From: JBDRGX01 sp043817485 [NCBI: bacterium]
Lineage (GTDB): Bacteria; JBDRGX01
Assembly (NCBI GenBank): GCA_043817485.1
Contig: JBDRGX010000054.1
Location: forward strand, 1-13,785
Direction: 5' to 3'
Length of the DNA stretch: 13,785 nucleotides
Positions 1 through 6,418 of this stretch are shown piece by piece. The notes beneath the pieces are model-generated. The model did not search any database. It was not told where the DNA came from and was given only the letters and a program-made list of their open reading frames with translations. A program made the translations under genes and the position numbers. Position 1 is the stretch's first letter; every line of letters begins with the position of its first letter.

Positions 1-56
1 GTAAATCCTATAAACTCAATAAAAAAATAGAAAGTTTTTTAAACCAACGAGAATAT

Positions 57-101
57 GTGAAAATATGTTAATTTTTCAATCTAAAAAATTAACATTTTCA
101 C
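57..101. repeat. Imperfect inverted repeat at the end of the truncated POTRA gene
   Basis: The arm at 57-76 is the reverse complement of 83-101 apart from a two-base bulge, around a 6-base loop. It spans the stop codon of the minus-strand POTRA gene (76-78). There is no T-tract after it on the minus strand, so it is not a convincing intrinsic terminator. A near-palindrome this close to a sequence end can also be a fold-back assembly artefact; I cannot separate the two. Confidence 0.5.
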
Positions 102-708
102 GTAGTAAAAAATTAACATATTGACAAAGTAACAACAGTTTATAATTATATCCTAAAGTAATTTTTTTAGTATATTGTTCTATTTCGAATTTTTTTTCAG
201 TATTTTCTACTTCATATTCTTCTCCAATAGTATGAGATCCAAATATATCTATAATAAATCGAGTATCAAATAATTTTAAATCTTTATAATGAATGCTTTG
301 TATATTTAATCCTAATTTACAATCAATATTTTTAGCTTGTCCACAAAGATTATCTAATCCAATACTTGCATAAATAGGACCTCCTCCAAATCGCCATAAA
401 AAGCCTTCTTCTACTTCAATTAAAATTACAGCTTTATTTAATTCAGAACTAGGTAAAAGAAATACATTAACATCAAAAAAATAAAAAGTAGAAAATAATT
501 TTTGTTGTGTTTTTTTTATTTTTTGCTCTAATTCTTGTTTAGATAATTTATCCCCTATTTTAAAATCAAGAAAATGTAGAATTACCTTTTCTTGTGTATA
601 ATAATTTCCTTTAATTCGTATTTCTTTTATTATAAAATCATTTGCTATAATTTGTTTATTTATTAGCAAAAACAAAAAAAATATCAAAAATATTATTTTA
701 TTTTTCAT
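76..708 (-). CDS. POTRA-domain outer-membrane protein (Omp85/BamA type), C-terminally truncated
   Basis: The 210-residue product has a signal peptide (about residues 1-22, ending IIA before ND) followed by one POTRA domain at about 25-101, with the typical pattern IKEIRIKGN, FKIGDKLS, KLFSTFYFFDV and VILIEVEEG. POTRA domains bind client proteins or chaperones in the periplasm and precede a 16-strand outer-membrane barrel that inserts or exports proteins. Here residues 102-190 (GGGPIYASIGLDN onward) look like the first barrel strands, but a barrel needs roughly 300 more residues and the frame stops after a tandem 8-residue duplication. The 75 bases downstream show no convincing continuation in any frame. 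It starts with ATG 17 bp after the rhomboid gene, with a weak AAGAAG ribosome site, so the two are probably co-transcribed. I see it as a truncated Omp85 gene or one damaged at an assembly edge; a free-standing one-POTRA protein is less likely. Confidence 0.75.
   Translation of the reverse strand: MKNKIIFLIFFLFLLINKQIIANDFIIKEIRIKGNYYTQEKVILHFLDFKIGDKLSKQELEQKIKKTQQKLFSTFYFFDVNVFLLPSSELNKAVILIEVEEGFLWRFGGGPIYASIGLDNLCGQAKNIDCKLGLNIQSIHYKDLKLFDTRFIIDIFGSHTIGEEYEVENTEKKFEIEQYTKKITLGYNYKLLLLCQYVNFLLRENVNFLD
83..130. repeat. Two-copy 24-bp tandem repeat inside the POTRA gene's 3' end
   Basis: Positions 83-106 and 107-130 are two head-to-tail 24-bp units matching at about 20 of 24 bases; both begin AAAAAATTAACAT on the plus strand. 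Read on the minus strand they encode two 8-residue units, LCQYVNFL and LRENVNFL, directly before the stop. The same core also forms one arm of the inverted repeat at 57-101. A local duplication here fits with the abrupt loss of the barrel-coding sequence. Confidence 0.6.
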
Positions 709-725
709 AGTGTATTTTCTTCTTT

Positions 726-1391
726 TTATTTTTTATGTAAAACAGAAATTGTAAATATACCAGTCAAAAATCCTCCTATATGTGCCCAATGAGCAATCCC
801 TCCAGTATTAGATGTAATGATTGTTGTAGTTCCATTTAAAAATTGAATTGCAAACCATAAAAAAAGAATTAAAAATGCTGGTAATTCTATAATTTTTAAA
901 AACATAAAAATAGGAACTAATGTTAAAATTTTTGTTTTAGGAAATATAATTAAATATGCTCCTAAAACACCAGCTATTGCTCCACTTGCTCCAATACAAG
1001 GAATTTGAGAATTTGGATTGAAAATAATATGAATTAAAGAAGCAATCCAACCACAAAAAAAATAAAATAAAAAATATTTAAAATGACCTAATCTATCTTC
1101 AATATTATCTCCAAATATCCATAAATACCATATATTTCCAATTAAATGAATCCAACCACCATGTAAAAAAATAGAAATAATAAAAGGAAAAATTAATTTT
1201 TTTATATCTATAATATTAAAAATATTAGGATGAGTTATTTTGTAAGGAATAATAGCATTATTTATAACAAAATCATTTAATTTAGATCCCATTTTAATTT
1301 CATAAATAAAAATTACTATATTAACACAAATGAAAAGTAAGTTAATAAAAGGAAAAATTTTTGTAGGTGCTCTGTCTTTTAAAGGAAACAA
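726..1391 (-). CDS. Rhomboid family intramembrane serine protease
   Basis: The product (221 residues) is a polytopic membrane protein with about six hydrophobic segments, the usual bacterial rhomboid core. Rhomboids cut transmembrane segments inside the lipid bilayer with a Ser-His dyad. The nucleophile is Ser136 in IGASGAIAG, the general base is most likely His204 in GGIAHWAHIGGF, and FLHGGWIHLIGN (about 76-86) supplies the conserved His and Asn of the oxyanion region. The start is TTG: an AAGGAG ribosome site lies 6 bases before it, and the next Met (34) would delete the first membrane helix. It precedes the POTRA/Omp85-like gene by 17 bp on the same strand. Its promoter may lie in the repeat-rich spacer upstream. 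The natural substrate cannot be told from sequence. Confidence 0.9.
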   Translation of the reverse strand: MFPLKDRAPTKIFPFINLLFICVNIVIFIYEIKMGSKLNDFVINNAIIPYKITHPNIFNIIDIKKLIFPFIISIFLHGGWIHLIGNIWYLWIFGDNIEDRLGHFKYFLFYFFCGWIASLIHIIFNPNSQIPCIGASGAIAGVLGAYLIIFPKTKILTLVPIFMFLKIIELPAFLILFLWFAIQFLNGTTTIITSNTGGIAHWAHIGGFLTGIFTISVLHKK

Positions 1392-1397
1392 AATATA

Positions 1398-1403
1398 CTC
1401 CTT
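1398..1403 (-). promoter_or_regulatory. Ribosome binding site that fixes the TTG start of the rhomboid gene
   Basis: The minus strand reads AAGGAG here, with 6 bases (TATATT) before TTG at 1391-1389. No ATG lies at a suitable distance, so this site decides for the rare start codon. Confidence 0.75.
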
Positions 1404-1417
1404 TTTTATTTATATTA

Positions 1418-1590
1418 AGTAGAACCGATTGAAATTTAATATATCATGCCTACGGCATTTGTATTATACAGAAATGATTTTTTCTACCAATATATCATTC
1501 CTATGGGACATTTACGAAATGATAATTGTTGATAAAGAACATAAACCAATTCATTCCGTTAGGAATAAGATATTGGTAAAAACGAATATC
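1418..1590. repeat. Composite extragenic palindromic repeat element
   Basis: This is non-coding and built from short hairpins. ATGCC-TAC-GGCAT (1446-1458) and ATTCC-GTTA-GGAAT (1553-1566) are small perfect stems. Larger inverted arms at about 1479-1501 (TTTTCTACCAATATATCATT) and 1562-1582 (reverse complement TTTTTACCAATATCTTATT) enclose the middle part. The module AATATATCAT-CCTA appears twice (1438-1453 and 1490-1503). A 66-codon open frame runs through it (1429-1629), but it is made of repeat sequence and shows no protein-like character. Interspersed palindromes of this style are known from several AT-rich Gram-negative genomes; I do not know a formal name for this family. Confidence 0.6.
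1463..1490 (-). promoter_or_regulatory. Possible sigma-70 promoter for the rhomboid gene, inside a palindromic repeat
   Basis: On the minus strand TTGGTA (1490-1485) and a perfect TATAAT (1468-1463) are 16 bp apart, about 72 bp before the TTG start. The -35 overlaps the conserved TTGGTAGAAA motif of the repeat element. In DNA this AT-rich a TATAAT can occur by chance, hence the low confidence. Confidence 0.3.
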
Positions 1591-1603
1591 GAAATACGAA
1601 AAG

Positions 1604-1837
1604 AATTTTCAATTTTCAATTTAAAATAAATTCGAATGTTTTTACCAATAATTCTAACCCCGAAGGGGGGTGGCATTATTGTAGAAAATTTTCAATTTAA
1701 ATGTTTTTCCCGATTATTGTTTCTATGGTAATTTTAAAATTTTCAATTTGTAATTTGTAATTTAAAATAAATTCAAATGACTGAAATCAAAAACAAATTT
1801 TCAATTTTCAAATTAAAATAAATTCGAATATTTTTAC
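1604..1837. repeat. 42-bp direct repeats bracketing a palindrome in the ilvE-rhomboid spacer
   Basis: The 42-bp segment at 1604-1645 recurs at 1796-1837 with only two mismatches (1620/1812 and 1638/1830). Both contain TCAATTTTCAA, then AAAATAAATTCGAAT and TTTTTAC. A partial third copy (TTTAAAATAAATTCAAAT) lies at 1761-1778, and a shortened version at about 1687-1710. The whole spacer 1392-1854 holds no gene that I can support, only this repeat family and the palindromes. Confidence 0.65.
1639..1688. repeat. 50-bp imperfect palindrome with a G+C-rich tip
   Basis: The arms TTTTTACCAATAAT (1639-1652) and ATTATTGTAGAAAA (1675-1688) pair around ACCCC-GAA-GGGGGG (1657-1670). It stands out because G+C runs are almost absent elsewhere in the spacer. 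The outer arms share TACCAATA with the element at 1479-1582, so both belong to one repeat family. It lies downstream of ilvE and could fold in RNA in either direction, but lacks a simple T-tract. Confidence 0.6.
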
Positions 1838-1854
1838 TTACCGTTAAAAACAAA

Positions 1855-2730
1855 TTAAATTTTTACTCCATTTGTTTTTACATATTCTTTGAAAAGTTTA
1901 ATTAGTTTTACTGTATTAATTCCAGGTTTTCCATTTCCAATTATTCTTTCATCTATATTTATTACGGGAATTACTTCACAAGCAGTTCCAGTTAAAAAGC
2001 ATTCAAAAGCATTGTAAAGATCATATCTTGTAAGTATCTCTTCTCTAAAAGTTAACCCAATATTTTTACTTAAATCAATAATCGTATCTCTTGTAATTCC
2101 TTTTAATGCTCCTAAATAAGTAGGTGGAGTTAAAAGTTCATTTTTATCATTAATAATAAAAATATTATCTCCAGTTCCTTCAACTACATAACCGTTATTA
2201 TCTAACATAATTGCTTCTAAAACATTCATATTATTAGCTTCAATTTTAGCTAAAATATTATTAAGATAATTTAAAGATTTTATATTAGGATTAAGTGATT
2301 CAATAGAATTTCTTCGAGTAGGAACTGTCATTATTTTTAATCCATTTTTATAAAAATCTTCTGAAAAAAAATGAATTTTACTTGCAATAATAATAACAGA
2401 TGCTTTAAGACATTTTCGAGGATCTAATCCCAAATCTCCTACTCCTCTTGTAACTACTAATCGAATATAACATTCTTGAAAATTATTAGCTCTTACAGTT
2501 TTTAAAACTGCTTGTTCCATTTCCTCTTTATTTAAAGGAATTTTTAGCATTATTGCTTTAGCAGATTTATAAAGTCTATCAATATGCTCTGTTAATTTAA
2601 AAACTCTTCCAGAATAAGCTCTAATGCCTTCAAATACACCATCTCCATACAAAAGTCCATGATCGAAAACAGAAATTTTTGCTTTATCGTCTGCAACTAA
2701 TTTTCCATCTATATAAATTTTTAGATTCAT
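1855..2730 (-). CDS. ilvE: Branched-chain-amino-acid aminotransferase
   Basis: This is a fold-type IV PLP enzyme of 291 residues, the normal length. It interconverts Leu, Ile and Val with their 2-oxo acids using 2-oxoglutarate/glutamate and acts in the cytoplasm as the last step of branched-chain synthesis. The catalytic lysine is Lys151 in SLNPNIKSLNYLNN. Other family marks are VFDHGLLYGDGVFEGIRAY (21-39), YIRLVVTRG (88-96), VVEGTGDNIF with Glu184, and the phosphate-binding FLTGTACEVIPV (245-256). The start is clear: GGAGGT lies 6 bases before ATG. It is on the same strand as wtpA but 154 bp behind it, and no other branched-chain synthesis gene is nearby. D-amino-acid transaminase and 4-amino-4-deoxychorismate lyase share the fold, but the motifs and length favour IlvE. 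Confidence 0.93.
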   Translation of the reverse strand: MNLKIYIDGKLVADDKAKISVFDHGLLYGDGVFEGIRAYSGRVFKLTEHIDRLYKSAKAIMLKIPLNKEEMEQAVLKTVRANNFQECYIRLVVTRGVGDLGLDPRKCLKASVIIIASKIHFFSEDFYKNGLKIMTVPTRRNSIESLNPNIKSLNYLNNILAKIEANNMNVLEAIMLDNNGYVVEGTGDNIFIINDKNELLTPPTYLGALKGITRDTIIDLSKNIGLTFREEILTRYDLYNAFECFLTGTACEVIPVINIDERIIGNGKPGINTVKLIKLFKEYVKTNGVKI

Positions 2731-2827
2731 TGATTACCTCCAAATTAAATAAATATTTTGATTTTTTATGTTTATTTTTTTACTTTTTATTTAACAAAAA
2801 CAATATATTTTGCAATTTTTTTTTAAA

Positions 2828-2886
2828 AAATATATATAACGACTTAATTTGTATGTATAATTTTTTTTTTGCCATTATATATATTT
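2828..2886 (-). terminator. Weak AT-only hairpin after wtpA
   Basis: A perfect 12-bp inverted repeat (2828-2839 with 2875-2886) begins at the wtpA stop codon, and its distal arm runs into a T6 tract on the minus strand. The stem is almost entirely A-T and the loop is 35 bases, so thermodynamic support is poor. It sits in the 154-bp wtpA-ilvE gap, where ending the upstream transcript would make sense. I saw no strong promoter for ilvE in that gap. Confidence 0.25.
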
Positions 2887-3853
2887 ACTTATTCTTTTTT
2901 ATTTTAACTCCTTCTTTTTGTAATTCTTTTATAAAAAATTCGTTTTTACAGATTTTATTTTTAATTATTAAAGCTGGAAATATAAAATTTTGATAATTTT
3001 TTTCAATTATTTCTCGACCTTTTTTACTTAAAAGAAATTTTATGAAATTTAAAGATATTTTTGGAGAAGATGCATTTAAAGGGATTGTTAAAGCATAAAC
3101 AATTGGTTCTCCAATTTTTTCAGACCATTCTCCTATATTTTTACCAGCAATTTTTACTTTTGCTTTTTTATAATATTTTTTATTTTCAATACTTCCAAGA
3201 TTTATTTCTTGTGGTAATTTTACATACTTAAAATTATGTTGTTTGGCAACTGAAAAATATTCAAAAGCATAATCAATATCTTCTTTTTCTAAAAGTGCTA
3301 ATAATTCTTCACTTGTAGGTCTTATGAAAGTGCATTTATTATTAAGCAAAACTGAAATATTTTTTTTATAATAAATATTAGATAATTGCCAAAGTATCAA
3401 TGTTCTATAACCGCAAGGATCCATATTTTCATTCCCCCTACCAAATTTTACATTTGGATCAAGAAGAATTTGATACCAATTTTGTGCATTTATTTTATTA
3501 CTAAATTTACTTTTTTTTTGATAAGCAATAACCATTTCATTTTTTGCAAAAATTAAATACCAATCTACATATTGAGGCATAAGTAATTCTTCAATAACAT
3601 CATAATCTGAAACTGCTATTAAATCTGCTTTTTTATCTAATTCACTTATTTTTCGTGCAGCCATTCGACTACCACTTACTTCTTTTAAAATTTCAATTTC
3701 AGGATAAATTTTGTTAAATTCTATACATAAATTTTGAAAAATAAAAGATAAACTTCCAGCGTAAAATATAGTTAATTTTTCCTTAGCATAAATTTTACAA
3801 TTAAAAATTAAAAAAGAAAAAATAATTATACAAATAATTCTTATTTTTTTCAT
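2885..3853 (-). CDS. wtpA: Tungstate/molybdate ABC transporter substrate-binding protein (WtpA type)
   Basis: The 322-residue product has a signal peptide ending near IYA (residue 23), so it should be periplasmic. Cys19 sits in a poor lipobox (LIFNC), so a lipoprotein is less likely. It matches the WtpA/ModA class II binding proteins: FYAGSLS (30-36), EVSGSRMAARKI (58-69), ADLIAVSDYDVI (77-88), NMDPCGYRTLILW (143-155) and the long DYAFEYFSVAKQH (194-206). By analogy with crystallised archaeal WtpA/ModA proteins, Asp145 and Glu198 are the likely carboxylate ligands that make the oxyanion six-coordinate, with Ser34 and Ser61 as other ligand candidates. The gene starts 7 bp after the Fn3/barrel gene; an AAGGT sits about 13 bases before ATG, inside that gene's last codons. 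No permease (wtpB) or ATPase (wtpC) gene is in the window, so it is an orphan here. Confidence 0.88.
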   Translation of the reverse strand: MKKIRIICIIIFSFLIFNCKIYAKEKLTIFYAGSLSFIFQNLCIEFNKIYPEIEILKEVSGSRMAARKISELDKKADLIAVSDYDVIEELLMPQYVDWYLIFAKNEMVIAYQKKSKFSNKINAQNWYQILLDPNVKFGRGNENMDPCGYRTLILWQLSNIYYKKNISVLLNNKCTFIRPTSEELLALLEKEDIDYAFEYFSVAKQHNFKYVKLPQEINLGSIENKKYYKKAKVKIAGKNIGEWSEKIGEPIVYALTIPLNASSPKISLNFIKFLLSKKGREIIEKNYQNFIFPALIIKNKICKNEFFIKELQKEGVKIKKNK

Positions 3854-3860
3854 AAAAAAA

Positions 3861-4718
3861 TTAATACCTTCTATAAAAATGAATACTAAATGAGTTTGAA
3901 TTTTTGTAATCTTGATAAAATAAACTAATATTGCTTTGATTGTTTATTGTATATAAAGTTTGAAAAGAAAAAACATTGAAATTATTATGTAGAGAATATC
4001 CAAAATTTAAATTTAATACAGGTTTAGGAATATAATAATTAAAATTAACATTTTGATAAGTTTGATTAGAAGAAAAATAACGATTAAAATTATAAGAAAT
4101 GCTTAAAGGCACTTCTTTAAATCTTGGACAAAAAGAAAATCCATATTTAAAATTGTTTTGTAAACTGTTTTCATAAGTTAAATTACTTGAAGTTAATAAA
4201 TTAAGTTTTTCAAATGTCCAATTAAAATTATTATCTAAATTATAAGTTTGAAAAAAAGAATTTATGTATTTATTTTCTGAATAAGAAAATGTTTGAGAAA
4301 ATATAGGAAAATATGATTTTTTTTCTGTAATTGTATTTTGTTTTTGTGATACAGAAATATTGATATTATCTATCCATTCATGTGTAGTATCTGGTGAAAT
4401 AATAGAAGAAGTTAAATAACAACTAATTTGTTTTCCATTTTCATTTATTGCTCTGATGTCTAAATAAAAAGCTTCATTAGAAAATAAAATAGTTTTAGAA
4501 AATTTAGCAGAAGGTTCTTTTGTAGAAATAGTCCAAATTAAATTTTTCAATTCTTTTTCTTTGAAAATAAGAAGATTATACCATGATGCTTCTTTTAAAG
4601 GCATCCAATTAATTATAATTTCATCTTTTTGAACTACAAAATTTATTTTCCACTGATCACTAAAAATAAATGATAACAAAGAAAAAAAAGATATAATACA
4701 TATAAAAAAAAATTTCAT
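3861..4718 (-). CDS. Exported protein: N-terminal Fn3-like domain plus predicted outer-membrane barrel
   Basis: I do not recognise a named family. The 285 residues begin with a signal peptide (about 1-20, FFSLLSFIFS then DQ). Residues 22-110 look like a fibronectin type III fold: DEIIINWMPLKEASWYNLLI resembles the W..V..A..Y.L start of such domains, and FYLDIRAINENGK the later strands. From about 130 to the end the sequence is rich in Asn, Ser, Phe and Tyr with alternating polar and aromatic residues (SISYNFNRYF, NLNFGYSLHN, NISLFYQDY, SFSIHFYRRY), as in small outer-membrane barrels. The terminal aromatic strand fits a barrel-assembly signal. It lies 36 bp after the M24 peptidase gene and 7 bp before wtpA. 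It may anchor or export the larger Fn3 protein of the same cluster, but that is inferred from the neighbourhood only. Confidence 0.65.
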   Translation of the reverse strand: MKFFFICIISFFSLLSFIFSDQWKINFVVQKDEIIINWMPLKEASWYNLLIFKEKELKNLIWTISTKEPSAKFSKTILFSNEAFYLDIRAINENGKQISCYLTSSIISPDTTHEWIDNINISVSQKQNTITEKKSYFPIFSQTFSYSENKYINSFFQTYNLDNNFNWTFEKLNLLTSSNLTYENSLQNNFKYGFSFCPRFKEVPLSISYNFNRYFSSNQTYQNVNFNYYIPKPVLNLNFGYSLHNNFNVFSFQTLYTINNQSNISLFYQDYKNSNSFSIHFYRRY

Positions 4719-4754
4719 TATTATTTTTATTATCCTTATGTTGTTTTACAAAAT

Positions 4755-5822
4755 TTATAATTCTATCATTTCTTTAGGTGATTTAGTTAAAATTTCTATT
4801 TTGTTTTTTCCTAAAAATACCATATCTTCTATTCTTATTCCACCCCATCCTGGGATATATATTCCTGGTTCTATTGTTACTACAGTATTTTCTTTTAATC
4901 TTTCATTATTTTGTTTGCTTAAATAAGGATTTTCATGAACATCTAAACCAATTCCATGTCCAAGCCCATGAATAAAATATTTTCCAAATCCTTGTTTATC
5001 AATAAAATTTCTTGCTAATAAATCTAATTTTCCACATTCTATATTTGGTTTTATTTTTTCTAATACTATTTTTTGAGCAGAAAGCACTATGTTATAAATT
5101 TTTTTATATTTTTCACTTGCTTTTCCTAAAAAAATAGTTCGAGTTATATCTGAATTATACGCTTTATAATTTACTCCAAAATCAAATAAAATCATTTCAT
5201 CTTTTTTTAATTTTTTATTTGTTGCAGTTGCATGAGGATATGCACAATTTTTTCCAAAAGCAATAATATAATCAAAAGGAATTTTATCTCCACCATTTTT
5301 TTTAATAAAATAATCTAATTCAATAGATACTTCAATTTCTTTTAAATCTGGCTTTATAAAATTAAGTAAATATTGAAATGCTTTATCTCCAATTTTTGCT
5401 GCTTTTTTTAATAATTTTATTTCATCATCATCTTTTACTTCTCTTATTTTTTCTATCAAATTATTTGAAGGAATAAATTTTATGGAATGTAATTGTTGAG
5501 ATAAGTTTTTATATTCTTGATAAGAAAAATAATTTTCTTCAAAATAAAGTTTTTTTATTTTGAATTTTTTAAATATATTTTTCAAAGAATCTGCTAAACT
5601 ATTTTTACATAAAATTATTTCAAAATTTTTTATTTTATTTTTAACTTCTTCATAATAACAACTATTAGTAAAAAAAAAGTTTTTTTCAGGAGTAATTAAA
5701 ATTTTTGCCCAATTTCCAGTAAATCCAGTTAAATACTGAATATTTTTTAAATTAGAAATAAGGAAATTTATATTTATAATTTGTTTTATTTTTTTAATTC
5801 TGTTTTGTAAATGTATTTTCAT
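4755..5822 (-). CDS. M24 family metallopeptidase (Xaa-Pro aminopeptidase/dipeptidase type)
   Basis: This cytoplasmic pita-bread-fold enzyme removes residues next to proline and uses two metal ions. Numbering here starts from an ATG three codons upstream (5831). All five metal ligands are visible: Asp217 (LFDFGVNY), Asp228 (NSDITRT), His292 (GLGHGIGLDVHE), Glu321 (TIEPGIY) and Glu335 (GIRIEDM). His200 (CAYPHATAT) and His299 are the usual substrate-side histidines. Residues 10-125 form the creatinase-like N-terminal domain (YLTGFTGNWA). I place the start at the ATG at 5822, because it overlaps the upstream stop as TAATG (translational coupling) and has GGAAA before it, whereas the ATG at 5831 has no ribosome site. 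PepQ, PepP and YpdF share the motifs; the roughly 355-residue length fits the short PepQ/YpdF-like group. There is no signal peptide, so it is a housekeeping enzyme lodged among exported proteins. Confidence 0.9.
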   Translation of the reverse strand: MKIHLQNRIKKIKQIININFLISNLKNIQYLTGFTGNWAKILITPEKNFFFTNSCYYEEVKNKIKNFEIILCKNSLADSLKNIFKKFKIKKLYFEENYFSYQEYKNLSQQLHSIKFIPSNNLIEKIREVKDDDEIKLLKKAAKIGDKAFQYLLNFIKPDLKEIEVSIELDYFIKKNGGDKIPFDYIIAFGKNCAYPHATATNKKLKKDEMILFDFGVNYKAYNSDITRTIFLGKASEKYKKIYNIVLSAQKIVLEKIKPNIECGKLDLLARNFIDKQGFGKYFIHGLGHGIGLDVHENPYLSKQNNERLKENTVVTIEPGIYIPGWGGIRIEDMVFLGKNKIEILTKSPKEMIEL

Positions 5823-6418
5823 TATTTCCATAAAACTACTTGTTTAATTGTTTTTTTAACAAAAGTTCCATCTGTAATTTGTAAAAGCACTAAATATCTA
5901 CCATTACAACAAGATTTATTAAAATCATCTGTTCCATTCCATATTTCTATATATTCTTCAAAAACTCCACAATATTTATTTTCAATTAAAGATTTTACTA
6001 ATTCTCCTAACATATTGTATATTTTTATAGTAATACGAGGTTTTCCTTTTTCACAATTAAGTTTATATTTAATTTGAAGTCCTGATTTATAAGAAGAAAA
6101 AGGATTAGGCACTAATTCTAATGTTTCAAAAGATAATAATTGTCTTGAGCCCAATAAAACAAATTCTGTAGTTCCAGTAATAGATAAAGAAATATTTTCT
6201 GCTATAATTTTATTACCAAATATTTGAGAATTTAATTTTTGATAACTTAAATCTCCACTTTTTTTTATTCCTACAAAAAGGTTTTCTTTATTTTTAATTT
6301 CATTTGGAATTACTATAGCAACTTTAATAAGCCCTTGATTAATAATAAAATTTTCTGTTCCTATTTTAAAATATTTAGAAGAAATAACAGTATATTTTTC
6401 CATTTTTTTTTTCTTCAT
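5822..6418 (-). CDS. FlgD-Ig-like C-terminal domain, probably the frameshifted end of the giant repeat protein
   Basis: The open frame has 198 codons, lacks a signal peptide and overlaps the upstream gene by 44 bp. Residues 100-198 are a typical FlgD-like immunoglobulin domain found at the ends of secreted proteins: LELVPNPFSS (101-109), ITIKIYNMLGELVKSL (129-144), WNGTDDFNKSCCNGRYLVLL (160-179) and a basic KKTIKQVVLWK end. Residues 7-95 continue smoothly from the last sensible residues of the upstream ORF. A domain of this type makes no sense in the cytoplasm, so I think it belongs to the 6375-9866 product, joined across the A10 tract. Separate translation cannot be excluded: its ATG at 6418 has AAAGGG about 9 bases before it. 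Its stop overlaps the ATG of the M24 peptidase. Confidence 0.7.
   Translation of the reverse strand: MKKKKMEKYTVISSKYFKIGTENFIINQGLIKVAIVIPNEIKNKENLFVGIKKSGDLSYQKLNSQIFGNKIIAENISLSITGTTEFVLLGSRQLLSFETLELVPNPFSSYKSGLQIKYKLNCEKGKPRITIKIYNMLGELVKSLIENKYCGVFEEYIEIWNGTDDFNKSCCNGRYLVLLQITDGTFVKKTIKQVVLWK

Noticed and set aside
83-130. Possible start of a CRISPR array
   Set aside because: There are only two directly adjacent 24-bp units, with no spacers and no cas genes; they encode an in-frame peptide duplication.
1429-1629. 66-codon plus-strand open frame
   Set aside because: It is composed of the palindromic and direct repeats of the spacer, has no ribosome site and no protein-like pattern.
2679-2993. 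104-codon plus-strand frame rich in Phe, Leu and Ile that could pass for a membrane protein
   Set aside because: It spans the ilvE start, an AT-rich gap and the wtpA end antisense; the hydrophobicity comes from T-rich antisense codons.
3780-3853. WtpA as a lipoprotein (Cys19)
   Set aside because: The residues before the cysteine (LIFN) break the lipobox, where small residues are expected; cleavage after IYA fits better.
6416-6418. Independent start of a cytoplasmic FlgD-domain protein
   Set aside because: There is an AAAGGG-like site before this ATG, but a FlgD-Ig-like domain without a signal peptide is implausible; a frameshifted extension explains the sequence better. Not fully excluded.
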